In this document: positions 35,903-45,024 of the stretch, piece by piece
Numbering within the stretch: the first letter of the stretch is position 1
Layout: each line of letters opens with the position of its first letter
Source of the DNA: Melioribacteraceae bacterium
GTDB lineage: Bacteria; Bacteroidota; Ignavibacteria; Ignavibacteriales; Melioribacteraceae
Length of the DNA stretch: 64,000 nt
Assembly: GCA_021739765.1 (NCBI GenBank)
Contig: JAIPBD010000004.1
Span: 1 to 64,000 of the forward strand
Reading direction: 5' to 3'
Notes under the pieces: generated by a model
The model's input: only the letters and a program-made list of their open reading frames with translations
Told to the model about the DNA's origin: nothing
The model's database searches: none
Translations under genes and position numbers: made by a program

Positions 35903-37834
35903 ATGATTATAACATTACCTGACGGCTCGACAAGAGAGTATGAAGTAGGTACTTCGCCGTTACAGGTTGCAGAATCAATATCAGGTCGCTTAGCTAAAGA
36001 AGCACTTGTCTCTCGAATCAATGGAGTTGCGAAAGATTTAAATACTCCGATTAGAAGTGACAGCTCCCTTGAGATCCTCACCTTTAACGATGAATACGGA
36101 CAACATACTTACTGGCATTCAACATCACATTTGATGGCGCATGCAATTAAAGAACTATACCCCGAAGCAAAATTCGGTGTTGGTCCCGCAATTGATAATG
36201 GCTTTTACTATGATTTTGATATCAACACTAAACTTTCCTTAGAAGATCTCGATAAAATCGAGAAAAAAATGGTAGAGATTACCAACCGTGATGAACAATT
36301 CAAAAGAAGCGAACTCTCAAAAAAGGAAGCATTGGCTCTTTTTAACGGGGATGAATATAAAAATGAATTAATTTCCGATTTCGATGAAGAAAATGAAATT
36401 ATAAGCATTTATGGTGAAGGTAATTTTACCGACTTGTGCACCGGTCCTCATCTTCCATCAACGGGTAAAATAAAATACTTTAAATTGTTAAGCGTTTCCG
36501 GTTCTTATTGGCGCGGTGACGAAAAAAACAAACAATTGCAAAGGATCTATGGTGTATCTTTTCCAAAAAAGAAAATGCTCGAGGATTATCTTGAACGCCT
36601 GGAAGAAGCAAAAAAACGTGATCATCGTAAACTTGGAAAAGAATTAGAGTTATTTCACATCACTCATGAAGTTGGCGCGGGATTGCCACTTTGGTTGCCG
36701 AAAGGAACTATTTTAAGAGAAGCTCTTGAGAATTTCCTTAGGGAAGAACAGAAAAAAAGAGAATATCAACCGGTTGTAACTCCGCATATCGGAAATATAA
36801 ACTTATACAAAAGAAGCGGACACTATCCTTACTACAAGGATAGTCAATTCCCTCCGATCAAATTTGAAGGCGATGACGAGGAGTATTTGTTAAAACCGAT
36901 GAACTGTCCTCATCATTTTCAAATTTATTCTTCAAAGCCAAGAAGTTATCGTGATTTACCAATCAGATTAGCCGAATTCGGCACTGTATATCGATATGAA
37001 CAATCCGGTGAATTAAATGGTGTGACTCGTGTAAGATCGTTTGCTGTTGATGATTCTCACATGTTTGTTCGAGATGATCAGCTAAAAGATGAATTATGCA
37101 GCGTTATTGATCTTATCCAATATGTTTTCAAAACCCTTGGATTTGAAGATTTTGTTACCCAGCTATCATTTAGGGATGGGGATGACGAGAAATACGGTGG
37201 TGCGAAAGAATTATGGGCCAAAGCTCAAACAGAAATTAAAGAAGCCGCTGATTTGATGAAGCTGAACTACAAAATTGAAGAAGGTGAGGCGGCATTCTAC
37301 GGTCCTAAAATTGATTTTATGGTAAAAGATGCGCTCGGACGAAAATGGCAATTGGGAACAGTTCAGATTGATTATGTAATGCCTGAAAGATTTGATTTAG
37401 AATACACCGGAGCGGACGGTCAAAAACATCGTCCAGTGGTAATTCATCGTGCTCCCTTTGGATCGCTCGAAAGATTTATCGGAATTCTAATTGAACATTT
37501 TGGCGGGGACTTCCCAACATGGCTTGCTCCCATCCAAGTTGCGATTGTTCCGGTATCTCAGAATTTCTTCGATTACGCTGAAAAAATTAAACAAGCACTG
37601 AAAGATGCTGATATACGGGTTGAATTTGACACTCGAAACGAAAAAATTGGTTATAAAATCCGACATTGGGAAACTCAAAAAGTACCATATATGCTTATTG
37701 TCGGCGAAAAAGAAGTGGACTCAAATTCTGTTTCGGTACGCCGTCATAAAGTGGGTGATAAAGGGGCAATGGCTTTAGATGAATTTATAGCCGAAATTAA
37801 AAACGAAATTTCAAATAAAATTATTAACAATTAA
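35903..37834 (+). CDS. thrS: Threonyl-tRNA synthetase
   Basis: 643 residues, full length for bacterial ThrRS. It has an N-terminal TGS domain (about 1-60, LPDGSTREYEVGTSPLQVA), an editing/SAD domain (TDLCTGPHLPSTGKIKYF with HSTSHLMAHA upstream), and a class II catalytic core with MNCPHHFQIY and RLAEFGTVYRYEQSGEL. The anticodon-binding domain at the C-terminus has PYMLIVGEKE. It charges tRNA-Thr with ATP. It heads the conserved thrS-infC-rpmI-rplT-pheS-pheT series. A small AGGAG-GGCG-CTCCT hairpin lies at 35865-35878, about 25 bases before the start. Confidence 0.98.
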   Translation: MIITLPDGSTREYEVGTSPLQVAESISGRLAKEALVSRINGVAKDLNTPIRSDSSLEILTFNDEYGQHTYWHSTSHLMAHAIKELYPEAKFGVGPAIDNGFYYDFDINTKLSLEDLDKIEKKMVEITNRDEQFKRSELSKKEALALFNGDEYKNELISDFDEENEIISIYGEGNFTDLCTGPHLPSTGKIKYFKLLSVSGSYWRGDEKNKQLQRIYGVSFPKKKMLEDYLERLEEAKKRDHRKLGKELELFHITHEVGAGLPLWLPKGTILREALENFLREEQKKREYQPVVTPHIGNINLYKRSGHYPYYKDSQFPPIKFEGDDEEYLLKPMNCPHHFQIYSSKPRSYRDLPIRLAEFGTVYRYEQSGELNGVTRVRSFAVDDSHMFVRDDQLKDELCSVIDLIQYVFKTLGFEDFVTQLSFRDGDDEKYGGAKELWAKAQTEIKEAADLMKLNYKIEEGEAAFYGPKIDFMVKDALGRKWQLGTVQIDYVMPERFDLEYTGADGQKHRPVVIHRAPFGSLERFIGILIEHFGGDFPTWLAPIQVAIVPVSQNFFDYAEKIKQALKDADIRVEFDTRNEKIGYKIRHWETQKVPYMLIVGEKEVDSNSVSVRRHKVGDKGAMALDEFIAEIKNEISNKIINN

Positions 37835-37845
37835 GAGAGGTTTTC

Positions 37846-38370
37846 ATCGCAAAACAAAAACTAAGAGTAAATCAAGAGATTAATTATCCTGAAATAAGAG
37901 TAATTGATGAAAAAGGAACACAATTAGGTGTTTTTACTGTCAGCGCCGCTTTGAGAAAAGCTGAAGAGGCACATCTTGATTTAGTGGAAATTGCTCCAAA
38001 CGCAAAACCACCCGTATGTAAAATTATTGATTACGGAAAATTTGTTTATGAGCAGCAAAAGCGAGAAAAAATTCAGAAGAAAAAACAACACGTAACTGTG
38101 TTAAAAGAAATCAGACTGCATCCTAACACGGATACACATGATTTTGATTTTAAGGCTAGACACGCTGAAGGTTTCTTGCAAGAGGGCAACAAAGTAAAAG
38201 TTTCGGTTATTTTTAAAGGACGGGAACTGGCTTACAAGGAGCACGGCGAGGAGCTTATTAAAAAATTTATTGAAAGATTAGAAGATTGTTCTAAAGTGGA
38301 GCAACATGCAAGATTTGAAGGTAGAACAATGCATGCGATTCTTGCTCCTGAAAAACCGAAAAAAACTTAA
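37846..38370 (+). CDS. infC: Translation initiation factor IF-3, with an ATC start codon
   Basis: 174 residues when started at ATC 37846, which follows the ribosome site AGAGAGG 11 bases after the thrS stop. From there the frame encodes AKQKLRVNQEINYPEIRVID, the full IF-3 N-terminal domain; in-frame TTG 37951 would delete it. No ATG, GTG or TTG precedes it in this frame before a stop. Domains: IF3-N (about 8-77, with LVEIAPNAKPPVCKIIDYGK) and IF3-C (about 85-170, with KEIRLHPNTDTHDF and KVSVIFKGRE). Rare AUU/AUC starts are a known feature of infC that lets IF-3 repress its own translation, so autoregulation is likely here. Confidence 0.95.
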   Translation: MAKQKLRVNQEINYPEIRVIDEKGTQLGVFTVSAALRKAEEAHLDLVEIAPNAKPPVCKIIDYGKFVYEQQKREKIQKKKQHVTVLKEIRLHPNTDTHDFDFKARHAEGFLQEGNKVKVSVIFKGRELAYKEHGEELIKKFIERLEDCSKVEQHARFEGRTMHAILAPEKPKKT

Positions 38371-38391
38371 TTAAATAAACGGGAATTAGCG

Positions 38392-38586
38392 ATGCCAAAA
38401 ATGAAAAGCAATAGAGGAGCGGCAAAAACTTTTAGAGTTACCGGTTCCGGCAAAATCAAAAGAAATAAAGCTTTTAAGTCTCATATCCTCACAAAGAAAA
38501 GCACAAAAACAAAACGAAATTTGCGTAAAGCAACTCTTGTAGCAGAATCTGATGCAAAAAGAGTAAAAATTATGATTCAAAAGTAG
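38392..38586 (+). CDS. rpmI: 50S ribosomal protein L35
   Basis: 64 residues, strongly basic, with the L35 signature [20 protein letters not shown] at the N-terminus and [16 protein letters not shown] in the middle. It lies between infC and rplT, the universal order. The spacing to rplT is 12 bases with GGAGAG before the next ATG. Confidence 0.97.
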   Translation: MPKMKSNRGAAKTFRVTGSGKIKRNKAFKSHILTKKSTKTKRNLRKATLVAESDAKRVKIMIQK

Positions 38587-38598
38587 GAGAGAAAACAG

Positions 38599-38946
38599 AT
38601 GCCAAGGACAAAGAATAACGTTGCTTCGCGTAAGAAGAAAAGAAAAATACTCAAAATGGCGAAAGGTTACTGGGGATCGCGCAGTAACGTTTTTACAATT
38701 GCAAAAAACCATGTTGAAAAAGGCTTAACTCACGCTTATAACGATCGAAAGTTAAAGAAAAGAACTTTTAGACAAATCTGGATTGTACGAATAAACGCGG
38801 CAGCAAGAATTAATGGAACAACTTATTCTAAATTAATTCACGCAATGAATGAAAAAGGCGTTACAATAAATAGAAAAGTCTTAGCCAATTTAGCTACCGA
38901 AAATCCTCAAGCTTTTGCGGATGTAGTTAAGTTTGTAATGAATTAA
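38599..38946 (+). CDS. rplT: 50S ribosomal protein L20
   Basis: 115 residues, full length. It opens MPRTKNNVASRKKKRKILKM and contains KGYWGSRSNVF, RTFRQIWIVRINAA and NRKVLANLA, all typical of L20. L20 binds 23S rRNA early in assembly and in several bacteria also represses its own operon. Whether that applies here cannot be seen. A hairpin with a T-run follows the stop. Confidence 0.97.
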   Translation: MPRTKNNVASRKKKRKILKMAKGYWGSRSNVFTIAKNHVEKGLTHAYNDRKLKKRTFRQIWIVRINAAARINGTTYSKLIHAMNEKGVTINRKVLANLATENPQAFADVVKFVMN

Positions 38947-38951
38947 TTTCA

Positions 38952-39000
38952 TCCTCTCGGGTAGATTTCGAAGGAAGTTTTGCTGGAGAGGAATTTTTTT
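38952..39000 (+). terminator. Terminator or attenuator hairpin between rplT and pheS
   Basis: TCCTCTC (38952-38958) pairs with GAGAGGA (38986-38992) and is followed by ATTTTTTT. The 27-nt loop has a small TTCGAA palindrome. The form is that of an intrinsic terminator, but pheS starts only 23 bases later with no clear promoter between. Partial read-through or attenuation of pheST is therefore likely. Confidence 0.6.
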
Positions 39001-39022
39001 AAATTGTCGAAAAATTATAACT

Positions 39023-40012
39023 ATGCAGAACAAAATCGATGATATCCAAAATCATTTTGAGAAGGAACTGAATTTAATCGAAAATTCCGACCAGTTGGAG
39101 GAGTTCCGGGTTAAATATTTAGGGCGTAACGGATCAATTTCTGAATTATTCGAAGAATTTAAAAGTCTACCGAAGGAAGAAAAGCCAAAATACGGCAAAA
39201 CCCTAAATGTTCTTAAAAATAAATACCAATCTCTTTTTGATTCGAAAAAGGAAGAAATTTCAGCCAAAAGTACTGTATCTAAATCTGATATTGACTTTAC
39301 CCTTCCCGGAAGAGAAAGAAAACTTGGCAGAACTCATATTCTTACCCAGACAATGTTCGAAATAAAAGCTTTTTTCAAAAATTTGGGTTTTTCAATTCAT
39401 GAAGGTCCGGAGTTGGAATCCGATTATTACAATTTCGAAGCGTTAAATTTTCCTGCTGATCATCCGGCAAGAGATATGCAGGATACATATTTCGTCGCTG
39501 ATGATTTTTTGATGCGCACGCACACTTCGCCGGTTCAAATCCGATTGATGAAAAATTCCAAACCTCCGATACGCGCCATAATGCCAGGAAAAGTTTACAG
39601 GAATGAAGCGATCAGCGCAAAAAGTTATTGCTTGTTTCATCAAGTTGAAGGATTGTTTGTAGATACTGATGTTACTTTTGCCGAATTAAAAGGAACGTTG
39701 GTAGCCTTCGCGAAACACTTTTACGGAAAAGATGTGAAATACCGTTTTCGGGCAAGTTATTTCCCGTTTACGGAACCGAGCGCGGAAGTAGATGTTTGGT
39801 GGCAGCCGAAAGGTAAAGAGGGGAAATGGCTCGAAATTCTAGGTTGTGGAATGGTTGATCCTAATGTTTTGGAAAATGTCGGAATTGATTCGGAAAAGTA
39901 TGTCGGATACGCATTTGGAATGGGTGTGGAAAGAATCGCTTTATTACGTTACGGAATTAACGATATCCGCCTATTTTTTGATAATGATAATAGATTTTTA
40001 ACTCAATTCTAA
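39023..40012 (+). CDS. pheS: Phenylalanyl-tRNA synthetase alpha subunit
   Basis: 329 residues. An N-terminal coiled-coil tRNA-binding arm (about 1-90) precedes the class II catalytic core: motif 1 region THILTQTMFEIKAFFKNLGF, LRTHTSPVQ-like MRTHTSPVQIRLM, motif 2 GKVYRNEAISAKSYCLFHQV, and motif 3 GYAFGMGVERIALLRYGI. It forms an alpha2beta2 enzyme with PheT, encoded 14 bases downstream, and charges tRNA-Phe. Confidence 0.98.
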   Translation: MQNKIDDIQNHFEKELNLIENSDQLEEFRVKYLGRNGSISELFEEFKSLPKEEKPKYGKTLNVLKNKYQSLFDSKKEEISAKSTVSKSDIDFTLPGRERKLGRTHILTQTMFEIKAFFKNLGFSIHEGPELESDYYNFEALNFPADHPARDMQDTYFVADDFLMRTHTSPVQIRLMKNSKPPIRAIMPGKVYRNEAISAKSYCLFHQVEGLFVDTDVTFAELKGTLVAFAKHFYGKDVKYRFRASYFPFTEPSAEVDVWWQPKGKEGKWLEILGCGMVDPNVLENVGIDSEKYVGYAFGMGVERIALLRYGINDIRLFFDNDNRFLTQF

Positions 40013-40026
40013 TTCTGGAGTAAATC

Positions 40027-42435
40027 GTGAATATTTCTTTAAACTGGCTCAAAGATTATATTGATTTAGATGGGATTTCATTAAATGAAATTCTTGATAA
40101 ATTAACGATAATTGGTTTGGAAGTTGAAGAAGTTATAAATCAACGAGCAAGTTTTAACAAAATTATTGTTGGTTATGTTAAAGAAAAAGGAAAACATCCA
40201 AATGCCGATAAGTTATCCGTGTGTAAGGTTGAGGATGGAAAAAATGTCTATGATGTAGTATGTGGTGCGCCAAATGTGGAAAAAGGACAAAAAGTGGTTT
40301 TTGCGCAAATCGGAGCTATAATTCCGAATGGTGGCTTCGAAATCAGAAAAGCTAAGATTCGTGGCGAAAAATCGGAAGGAATGATTTGTTCAGAAAGTGA
40401 ATTGGAAATAAGTGAGAATCATGATGGAATTATGGTTCTGGATGAATCCGCTCAAGTCGGACAAAACATTTCCGAATATTTTGGACTTGATGATGTAATA
40501 ATTGATGTTGCGATCACACCTAACCGTTCCGATGCTTTAAGTCACATAGGTATTGCCAGAGATTTAGCGGCTGTTTTTGGAAAAGATGTAAAATTACCTA
40601 AAATTACTCTGATCGAATCTGATGAATCAGCGCACAACCTTGCCTCTATCGAGATTGAAAATTTGACCGATTGTCCCAGATATTCCGGCAAAGTTGTAAC
40701 CGGAGTTGAAATTAAGGATTCACCCAAGTGGATGCAGCAAAGATTGAAAAATATAGGTTTGCGCCCAATTAATAACATCGTGGACGTTACAAATTACGTT
40801 TTGCATGAATTTGGTCAACCGTTGCATGGATTTGACCTCGACACTCTGGCCGAAAAAAAAATTATTGTTAAATCTGCTACGAAGGGTGAAAAGTTCGTCA
40901 CGTTAGATTCGAAAGAGAGAGAATTAGACGAAGATGATTTAATGATTTGCGATGGTGAAAAAAGTGTAGCTATTGCGGGTGTGATGGGCGGTGAAAATTC
41001 TGAAGTTAATCCCAATACAAAAAATGTACTGATAGAAAGTGCGTATTTTAGACCGAGTGCGGTAAGGAAAACTTCGAAAAAATTGGGTTTATCGACCGAC
41101 GCGTCCTATCGGTTTGAACGTGGAACTGATCCGAATATTACATTTATTGCGGCCGAAAGAGCTGCACAACTAATAGCCGAAACATCCGGCGGTAAAGTTG
41201 CGAAAGGTGTAATCGATGTTTACCCTCAAATTATTCCCGCCAGGAAAGTACTTTTACGATTTAGCAGAATATCGAAAATTCTGGGATACGAAATACCAAA
41301 AGAAGAAGTGAAAGCTATATTTTCTGATCTTGGGATGGAAGTAAATTCAGTATCGAATGAAGAAATAAGCATCACCGTGCCAACATCACGGCACGACATT
41401 GAAAGAGAAATTGATCTGATTGAAGAAGTTGCCCGAATTTACGGTTACGATAAAATTCCAAATGTTGAAAAAGTCTCGATTACACTCGATGATAAAATAG
41501 ATCAGTCAGCGTTTAATGATAATTTGCGACAAATTCTGACCGGATTAGGGTTTAACGAAATAATAACCAACTCGCTTCTAAGCGATCAAATCGCAAATAA
41601 ATTCGGTAATGGAGTTGGGATTCTTAATCCCCAAAGCAGTGAAATGTCTTTTCTCCGAACATCTCTGATTCCCGGAGCGCTAAACACACTATCAAAAAAT
41701 ATTAATGTAAAAGAAAAAGATCTTTGCTTATTTGAAATGGGTAAAGTTTTCAATAAATCGAATGAAGATAATATTAAATCATTCGATGATTTTGTGGAGA
41801 ATGAACATTTAATAATGATCTCCACCGGACAAATCGAACAAAACGAATGGTATTCGGAGAGTAGAAAAAGTGATATTTACGATCTGAAAGGGAATATTAC
41901 TTCTCTTCTGAAATCCTTAAAAATGGAAACAAAAGTTCAAATAAAAAATACGCAGGAAGAAAATGTATTTTTTGATCAATATTTTGAATTAAGGTTCAGA
42001 AAGAAAAGTTTAGTTGGAACCGCCGGTAAATTAAAGAAAGAATTCTGCAATTTACTCGATGTTAAACAAGAAGTTTATTGTGCGATTTTTGATTTGGAAG
42101 AACTTAAGAAAATTGGTGCAAATGAAGTTTCTTTCAATGAATTATTGCGTTATCCGAAAGTTGAGAGAGATTTTGCTTTTATTTTGGACAAACATATCAG
42201 GAACGAAGATATCATTAAAACAGCTTATTCACAAAGCTCTAATCTATTGAAAAATATAAAGTTATTTGATATCTTCGAAAGTGACTCTTTAGGTGAAAGT
42301 AAAAAAAGTCTTGCATTCGAATTAGAGTACTATGATGAATCGAGAACGCTTGAAGAATCCGAAGTTGATGACGATTTCTGGAAACTCATTGAAGCAATCA
42401 AAACTAAATTTAATGCTGAATTGAGAGGTAAATAG
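40027..42435 (+). CDS. pheT: Phenylalanyl-tRNA synthetase beta subunit
   Basis: 802 residues starting at GTG 40027. Domains in order: EMAP-like tRNA-binding domain (about 40-150, KHPNADKLSVCKVEDG and CGAPNV), B3/B4 editing region (about 210-380, GLRPINNIVDVTNYVLHEFG), B5 (about 405-475), a catalytic-like core without activity, and a C-terminal FDX-ACB anticodon domain (about 710-802, RYPKVERDFAFILD). The 3' end overlaps the next GTG by one base. Confidence 0.98.
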   Translation: MNISLNWLKDYIDLDGISLNEILDKLTIIGLEVEEVINQRASFNKIIVGYVKEKGKHPNADKLSVCKVEDGKNVYDVVCGAPNVEKGQKVVFAQIGAIIPNGGFEIRKAKIRGEKSEGMICSESELEISENHDGIMVLDESAQVGQNISEYFGLDDVIIDVAITPNRSDALSHIGIARDLAAVFGKDVKLPKITLIESDESAHNLASIEIENLTDCPRYSGKVVTGVEIKDSPKWMQQRLKNIGLRPINNIVDVTNYVLHEFGQPLHGFDLDTLAEKKIIVKSATKGEKFVTLDSKERELDEDDLMICDGEKSVAIAGVMGGENSEVNPNTKNVLIESAYFRPSAVRKTSKKLGLSTDASYRFERGTDPNITFIAAERAAQLIAETSGGKVAKGVIDVYPQIIPARKVLLRFSRISKILGYEIPKEEVKAIFSDLGMEVNSVSNEEISITVPTSRHDIEREIDLIEEVARIYGYDKIPNVEKVSITLDDKIDQSAFNDNLRQILTGLGFNEIITNSLLSDQIANKFGNGVGILNPQSSEMSFLRTSLIPGALNTLSKNINVKEKDLCLFEMGKVFNKSNEDNIKSFDDFVENEHLIMISTGQIEQNEWYSESRKSDIYDLKGNITSLLKSLKMETKVQIKNTQEENVFFDQYFELRFRKKSLVGTAGKLKKEFCNLLDVKQEVYCAIFDLEELKKIGANEVSFNELLRYPKVERDFAFILDKHIRNEDIIKTAYSQSSNLLKNIKLFDIFESDSLGESKKSLAFELEYYDESRTLEESEVDDDFWKLIEAIKTKFNAELRGK

Positions 42436-42755
42436 TGTCGAGCAAATCAAAATATGATTCATTTATTGAAGAACTTACATCGTTAGAAAAAAGTATTTAC
42501 AAATTCATTCAAAAAAATGCTGAGTTAGTTGAATTTAATAAAGCATTGCAGAAAAAAATTAATCAACTTGATAAAGAGAACGAAACACTTAAATTAAAAG
42601 TGAAGGAGTCAGAAAAAGAGCAGAGTGGTAATAACTTAGAGACTGATAATTATAATAATTTAAATAAGATGAGCGCGGTTGATAAACAGGTATTAAGTGG
42701 TGAAATTAATACATTAGTTGATAAAATCAATTATCATTTGCGTTCGGTAACTTAA
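42435..42755 (+). CDS. Small coiled-coil protein, ZapB-like in form
   Basis: 106 residues from GTG 42435, which overlaps the pheT stop by one base. Residues about 10-65 form heptad-rich helix (KSIYKFIQKNAELVEFNKAL, KINQLDKENETLKLKVKESE); the C-terminal part is polar. It lies directly before zapA. The function is not known from sequence. A division-associated coiled coil such as a ZapB analogue is a reasonable guess from form and position only. Confidence 0.7.
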   Translation: MSSKSKYDSFIEELTSLEKSIYKFIQKNAELVEFNKALQKKINQLDKENETLKLKVKESEKEQSGNNLETDNYNNLNKMSAVDKQVLSGEINTLVDKINYHLRSVT

Positions 42756-42776
42756 TGTTTAGAGTGGTATCGCAGA

Positions 42777-43076
42777 ATGACCGATAGAAAGAAGCTTAAA
42801 GTAAAAATCTTTGACAAAGAGTATTCTTTGTTGGTAGAGAATGAAGATGTTGCGTCAGAATTGGCAAAGTATGTTAATAGTGTAATGGAAGAGACTAAAT
42901 CCGAATTAAGAAATCAACCAACTGAAACAATAGCAATAATATCTGCATTGAATATAGCTTATGATTTATTTGTGGAAAAAAATAGATTTAAGGAATTTAG
43001 TATTCAGGCTACGGACAAGATTAAAAAGATTAAGCTTCTTATCAACGAAACGGTTGAACCTGCCGAACCCTCATAA
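42777..43076 (+). CDS. zapA: Cell division protein ZapA
   Basis: 99 residues. The N-terminal beta/alpha domain KLKVKIFDKEYSLLVENED leads into ELAKYVNSVMEE and TIAIISALNIAYDLFVEKNR, then a C-terminal helix, all typical of ZapA. It bundles FtsZ filaments at midcell. A structured, probably non-coding RNA region lies directly downstream, the same gene order in which 6S RNA follows zapA in gammaproteobacteria. Confidence 0.9.
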   Translation: MTDRKKLKVKIFDKEYSLLVENEDVASELAKYVNSVMEETKSELRNQPTETIAIISALNIAYDLFVEKNRFKEFSIQATDKIKKIKLLINETVEPAEPS

Positions 43077-43080
43077 ATTT

Positions 43081-43287
43081 CCGCTCTGTCAGTCGTCTTA
43101 ATAAAGAACTAACGTCATGAAGACAGGGTCGTTGACTTGCGATGTGTATTACAGGCCTAGTAGCAATGCAAATTGTGATTATTCCGGTTTTTTGCCGGTT
43201 TAACTTTGGAAGTAAAAAGCATCGGGCAATTTCCCGCATTGTGTCTAAATAAGAGTTCTTTGCGTTACAGCGGCTGTCAGAGTCGGT
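43081..43287 (+). ncRNA. ssrS: Putative 6S RNA downstream of zapA
   Basis: The 236 bases between zapA and rny contain no gene but fold end to end as a rod. CTCTGTCAGTCGT (43084-43096) pairs with GCGGCTGTCAGAG (43270-43282), with a single U-U mismatch. AAAGAACT (43103-43110) pairs with AGTTCTTT (43254-43261), and AGACA (43121-43125) with TGTCT (43242-43246). TTGC-GATG (43137-43144) pairs with CATC-GGGCAA (43220-43229). A hairpin CCGG-CCGG sits near the tip (43184-43198). A closed stem, an internal bubble and about 200 nt length after zapA fit 6S RNA, which sequesters the main RNA polymerase holoenzyme. Exact ends are estimated; a different structured RNA is possible. Confidence 0.72.
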
Positions 43288-43312
43288 TTAATACTGTTCA
43301 TTTGGAGGAAAT

Positions 43313-44881
43313 ATGGGAATGGAACCGTTATATCTAGCAGGAATCGCATTTGGTATCGGAATAATTGCTTTTCTCTTAGGATGGAAAATAAACTCATCTA
43401 TTGGTAAAGTAAGTGTAGAAAATGGAAAATTAGAAGCTAAAAAACTTCTTGAAGAAGCGGAAAAAGAATCGCGTACTTTAAAAAAGGAAAAATTACTCGA
43501 AGTAAAAGACGAATGGTTAAAGCAAAAACAAAAGTTCGACAATGAATTAAATCACAAACGGCAGAAAATTCAGAACTATGAAAAACAAGTCGAAAACCGT
43601 GAAGAGAATCTCGACAAAAAAGTTGAGGTAATTAATCAGAGAGAAAGAGCGGTAAAAGAGTTAGAAAAAAGAAACGAAGCAGAACAGGAAACTATAAAAA
43701 GAAAACATTCCGAATTAGACAGACTAATTCATGATCAAAATATCCGTCTCGAAAAAACTGCTGCACTTACTGCCGATGAAGCCAAAAAGATGCTGATGGA
43801 AAACATGATTGATAAGGCCAAAAGTGAAGCGTCCCAGTACGTATCTGAACTAAGAGATAAGGCAAAATTAGAATCTAAAAAAGAAGCGCAAAAAATTATT
43901 GTTCAAGCAATACAAAGAACCGCCGTCGATCATTCTGTTGAGACAACGGTTTCGGTGGTTCAGATTCAAAATGATGAAATGAAAGGCAGGATAATTGGCC
44001 GGGAAGGAAGAAACATCCGCGCTTTCGAAGCAGCTACCGGAGTTGACGTAATTGTTGATGACACTCCCGAAGCTGTTATTCTTTCTGCTTTTGATCAATT
44101 TAGAAGAGAAGTGGCGAGAATTTCGCTTGAAAGATTAATAAGTGATGGCAGAATACATCCGGCGAGAATCGAAGAAGTTGTTATTAAGGTTAAATCCGAA
44201 CTTGAAGAAGAAATTCTGAAAGAAGGTGAAAATACTTTAATTCAACTTGGATTACACGGCGTGAACAACGAGTTAACCAAACATATCGGCAGAATGAAAT
44301 ACCGTTCCAGTTACGGTCAAAACTTATTGCAGCATAGTATTGAAGTCGCTTACCTCACAGGAATTATGGCCGCCGAACTTGGTTTTGATACAACAATTGC
44401 CAAGAAAGCCGGACTTATGCATGATATTGGTAAAACTATTGATCGCGACGTTGAAGGACCACATGCACTGCTCGGATATGATCTTGCTAAGAAATATCGT
44501 GAACACCCGATAGTAATAAACGCTATTGGAAGTCACCATGAAGATATGGAAATGGAACATCCCATCTCAGCTTTAGTTCAGGCTGCTGATGCGATTAGCG
44601 GAGCGAGACCGGGTGCCCGCAGAGAACCACTGGAAAGCTACGTGAAACGATTAGAAAATCTGGAAAGTTTGGCGACTTCATTTGAAGGTGTTGCGAAAAC
44701 TTATGCTATTCAAGCCGGTCGGGAAATTCGTGTAGTTGTTGAACCTGATAAAGTTGATGACAACTACTCAGATCAATTAGCCAACGAAATCGCCGAGAAA
44801 ATTCAGGAAGAAATGGAATATCCGGGTCAGATAAAAGTAGTTGTTATTCGTGAAGTTAGAAAAATTTCATACGCAAAATAA
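43313..44881 (+). CDS. rny: Ribonuclease Y
   Basis: 522 residues, usual length. ATG 43313 follows TTTGGAGG. An N-terminal membrane anchor (about 6-26) precedes a long charged coiled coil (about 30-200), then a KH domain (GRIIGREGRNIRAFEAATGV) and an HD domain with HDIGKTID (His370, Asp371). The C-terminal region has GQIKVVVIRE. It is a membrane-bound endoribonuclease that initiates mRNA decay. Confidence 0.97.
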   Translation: MGMEPLYLAGIAFGIGIIAFLLGWKINSSIGKVSVENGKLEAKKLLEEAEKESRTLKKEKLLEVKDEWLKQKQKFDNELNHKRQKIQNYEKQVENREENLDKKVEVINQRERAVKELEKRNEAEQETIKRKHSELDRLIHDQNIRLEKTAALTADEAKKMLMENMIDKAKSEASQYVSELRDKAKLESKKEAQKIIVQAIQRTAVDHSVETTVSVVQIQNDEMKGRIIGREGRNIRAFEAATGVDVIVDDTPEAVILSAFDQFRREVARISLERLISDGRIHPARIEEVVIKVKSELEEEILKEGENTLIQLGLHGVNNELTKHIGRMKYRSSYGQNLLQHSIEVAYLTGIMAAELGFDTTIAKKAGLMHDIGKTIDRDVEGPHALLGYDLAKKYREHPIVINAIGSHHEDMEMEHPISALVQAADAISGARPGARREPLESYVKRLENLESLATSFEGVAKTYAIQAGREIRVVVEPDKVDDNYSDQLANEIAEKIQEEMEYPGQIKVVVIREVRKISYAK

Positions 44882-44897
44882 TAATTAAAAGAGGTTG

Positions 44898-44928
44898 TTT
44901 GTAAACTGTTAATTGTCGCTTATTTTTG
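44898..44928 (+). promoter_or_regulatory. Bacteroidota-type promoter upstream of coaE
   Basis: TTTG (44898-44901), 19 bases, then TATTTTTG (44921-44928) match the -33 TTTG / -7 TAnnTTTG consensus known for the Bacteroidota primary sigma factor. It lies in the 143-base gap after rny, about 95 bases before the coaE start. Confidence 0.65.
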
Positions 44929-45024
44929 AATACTCAATCAAAATTAATTGATAAAATGAGTGTTCAATTTTTGGAAAATGATGATAATTCCGTTTAGAGA
45001 AAATCTCTTTTTGTTGTAAAAATT

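Noticed and set aside
37951-38370. Short IF-3 beginning at TTG 37951
   Set aside because: It lacks the first 35 conserved residues, which are present in frame from ATC 37846.
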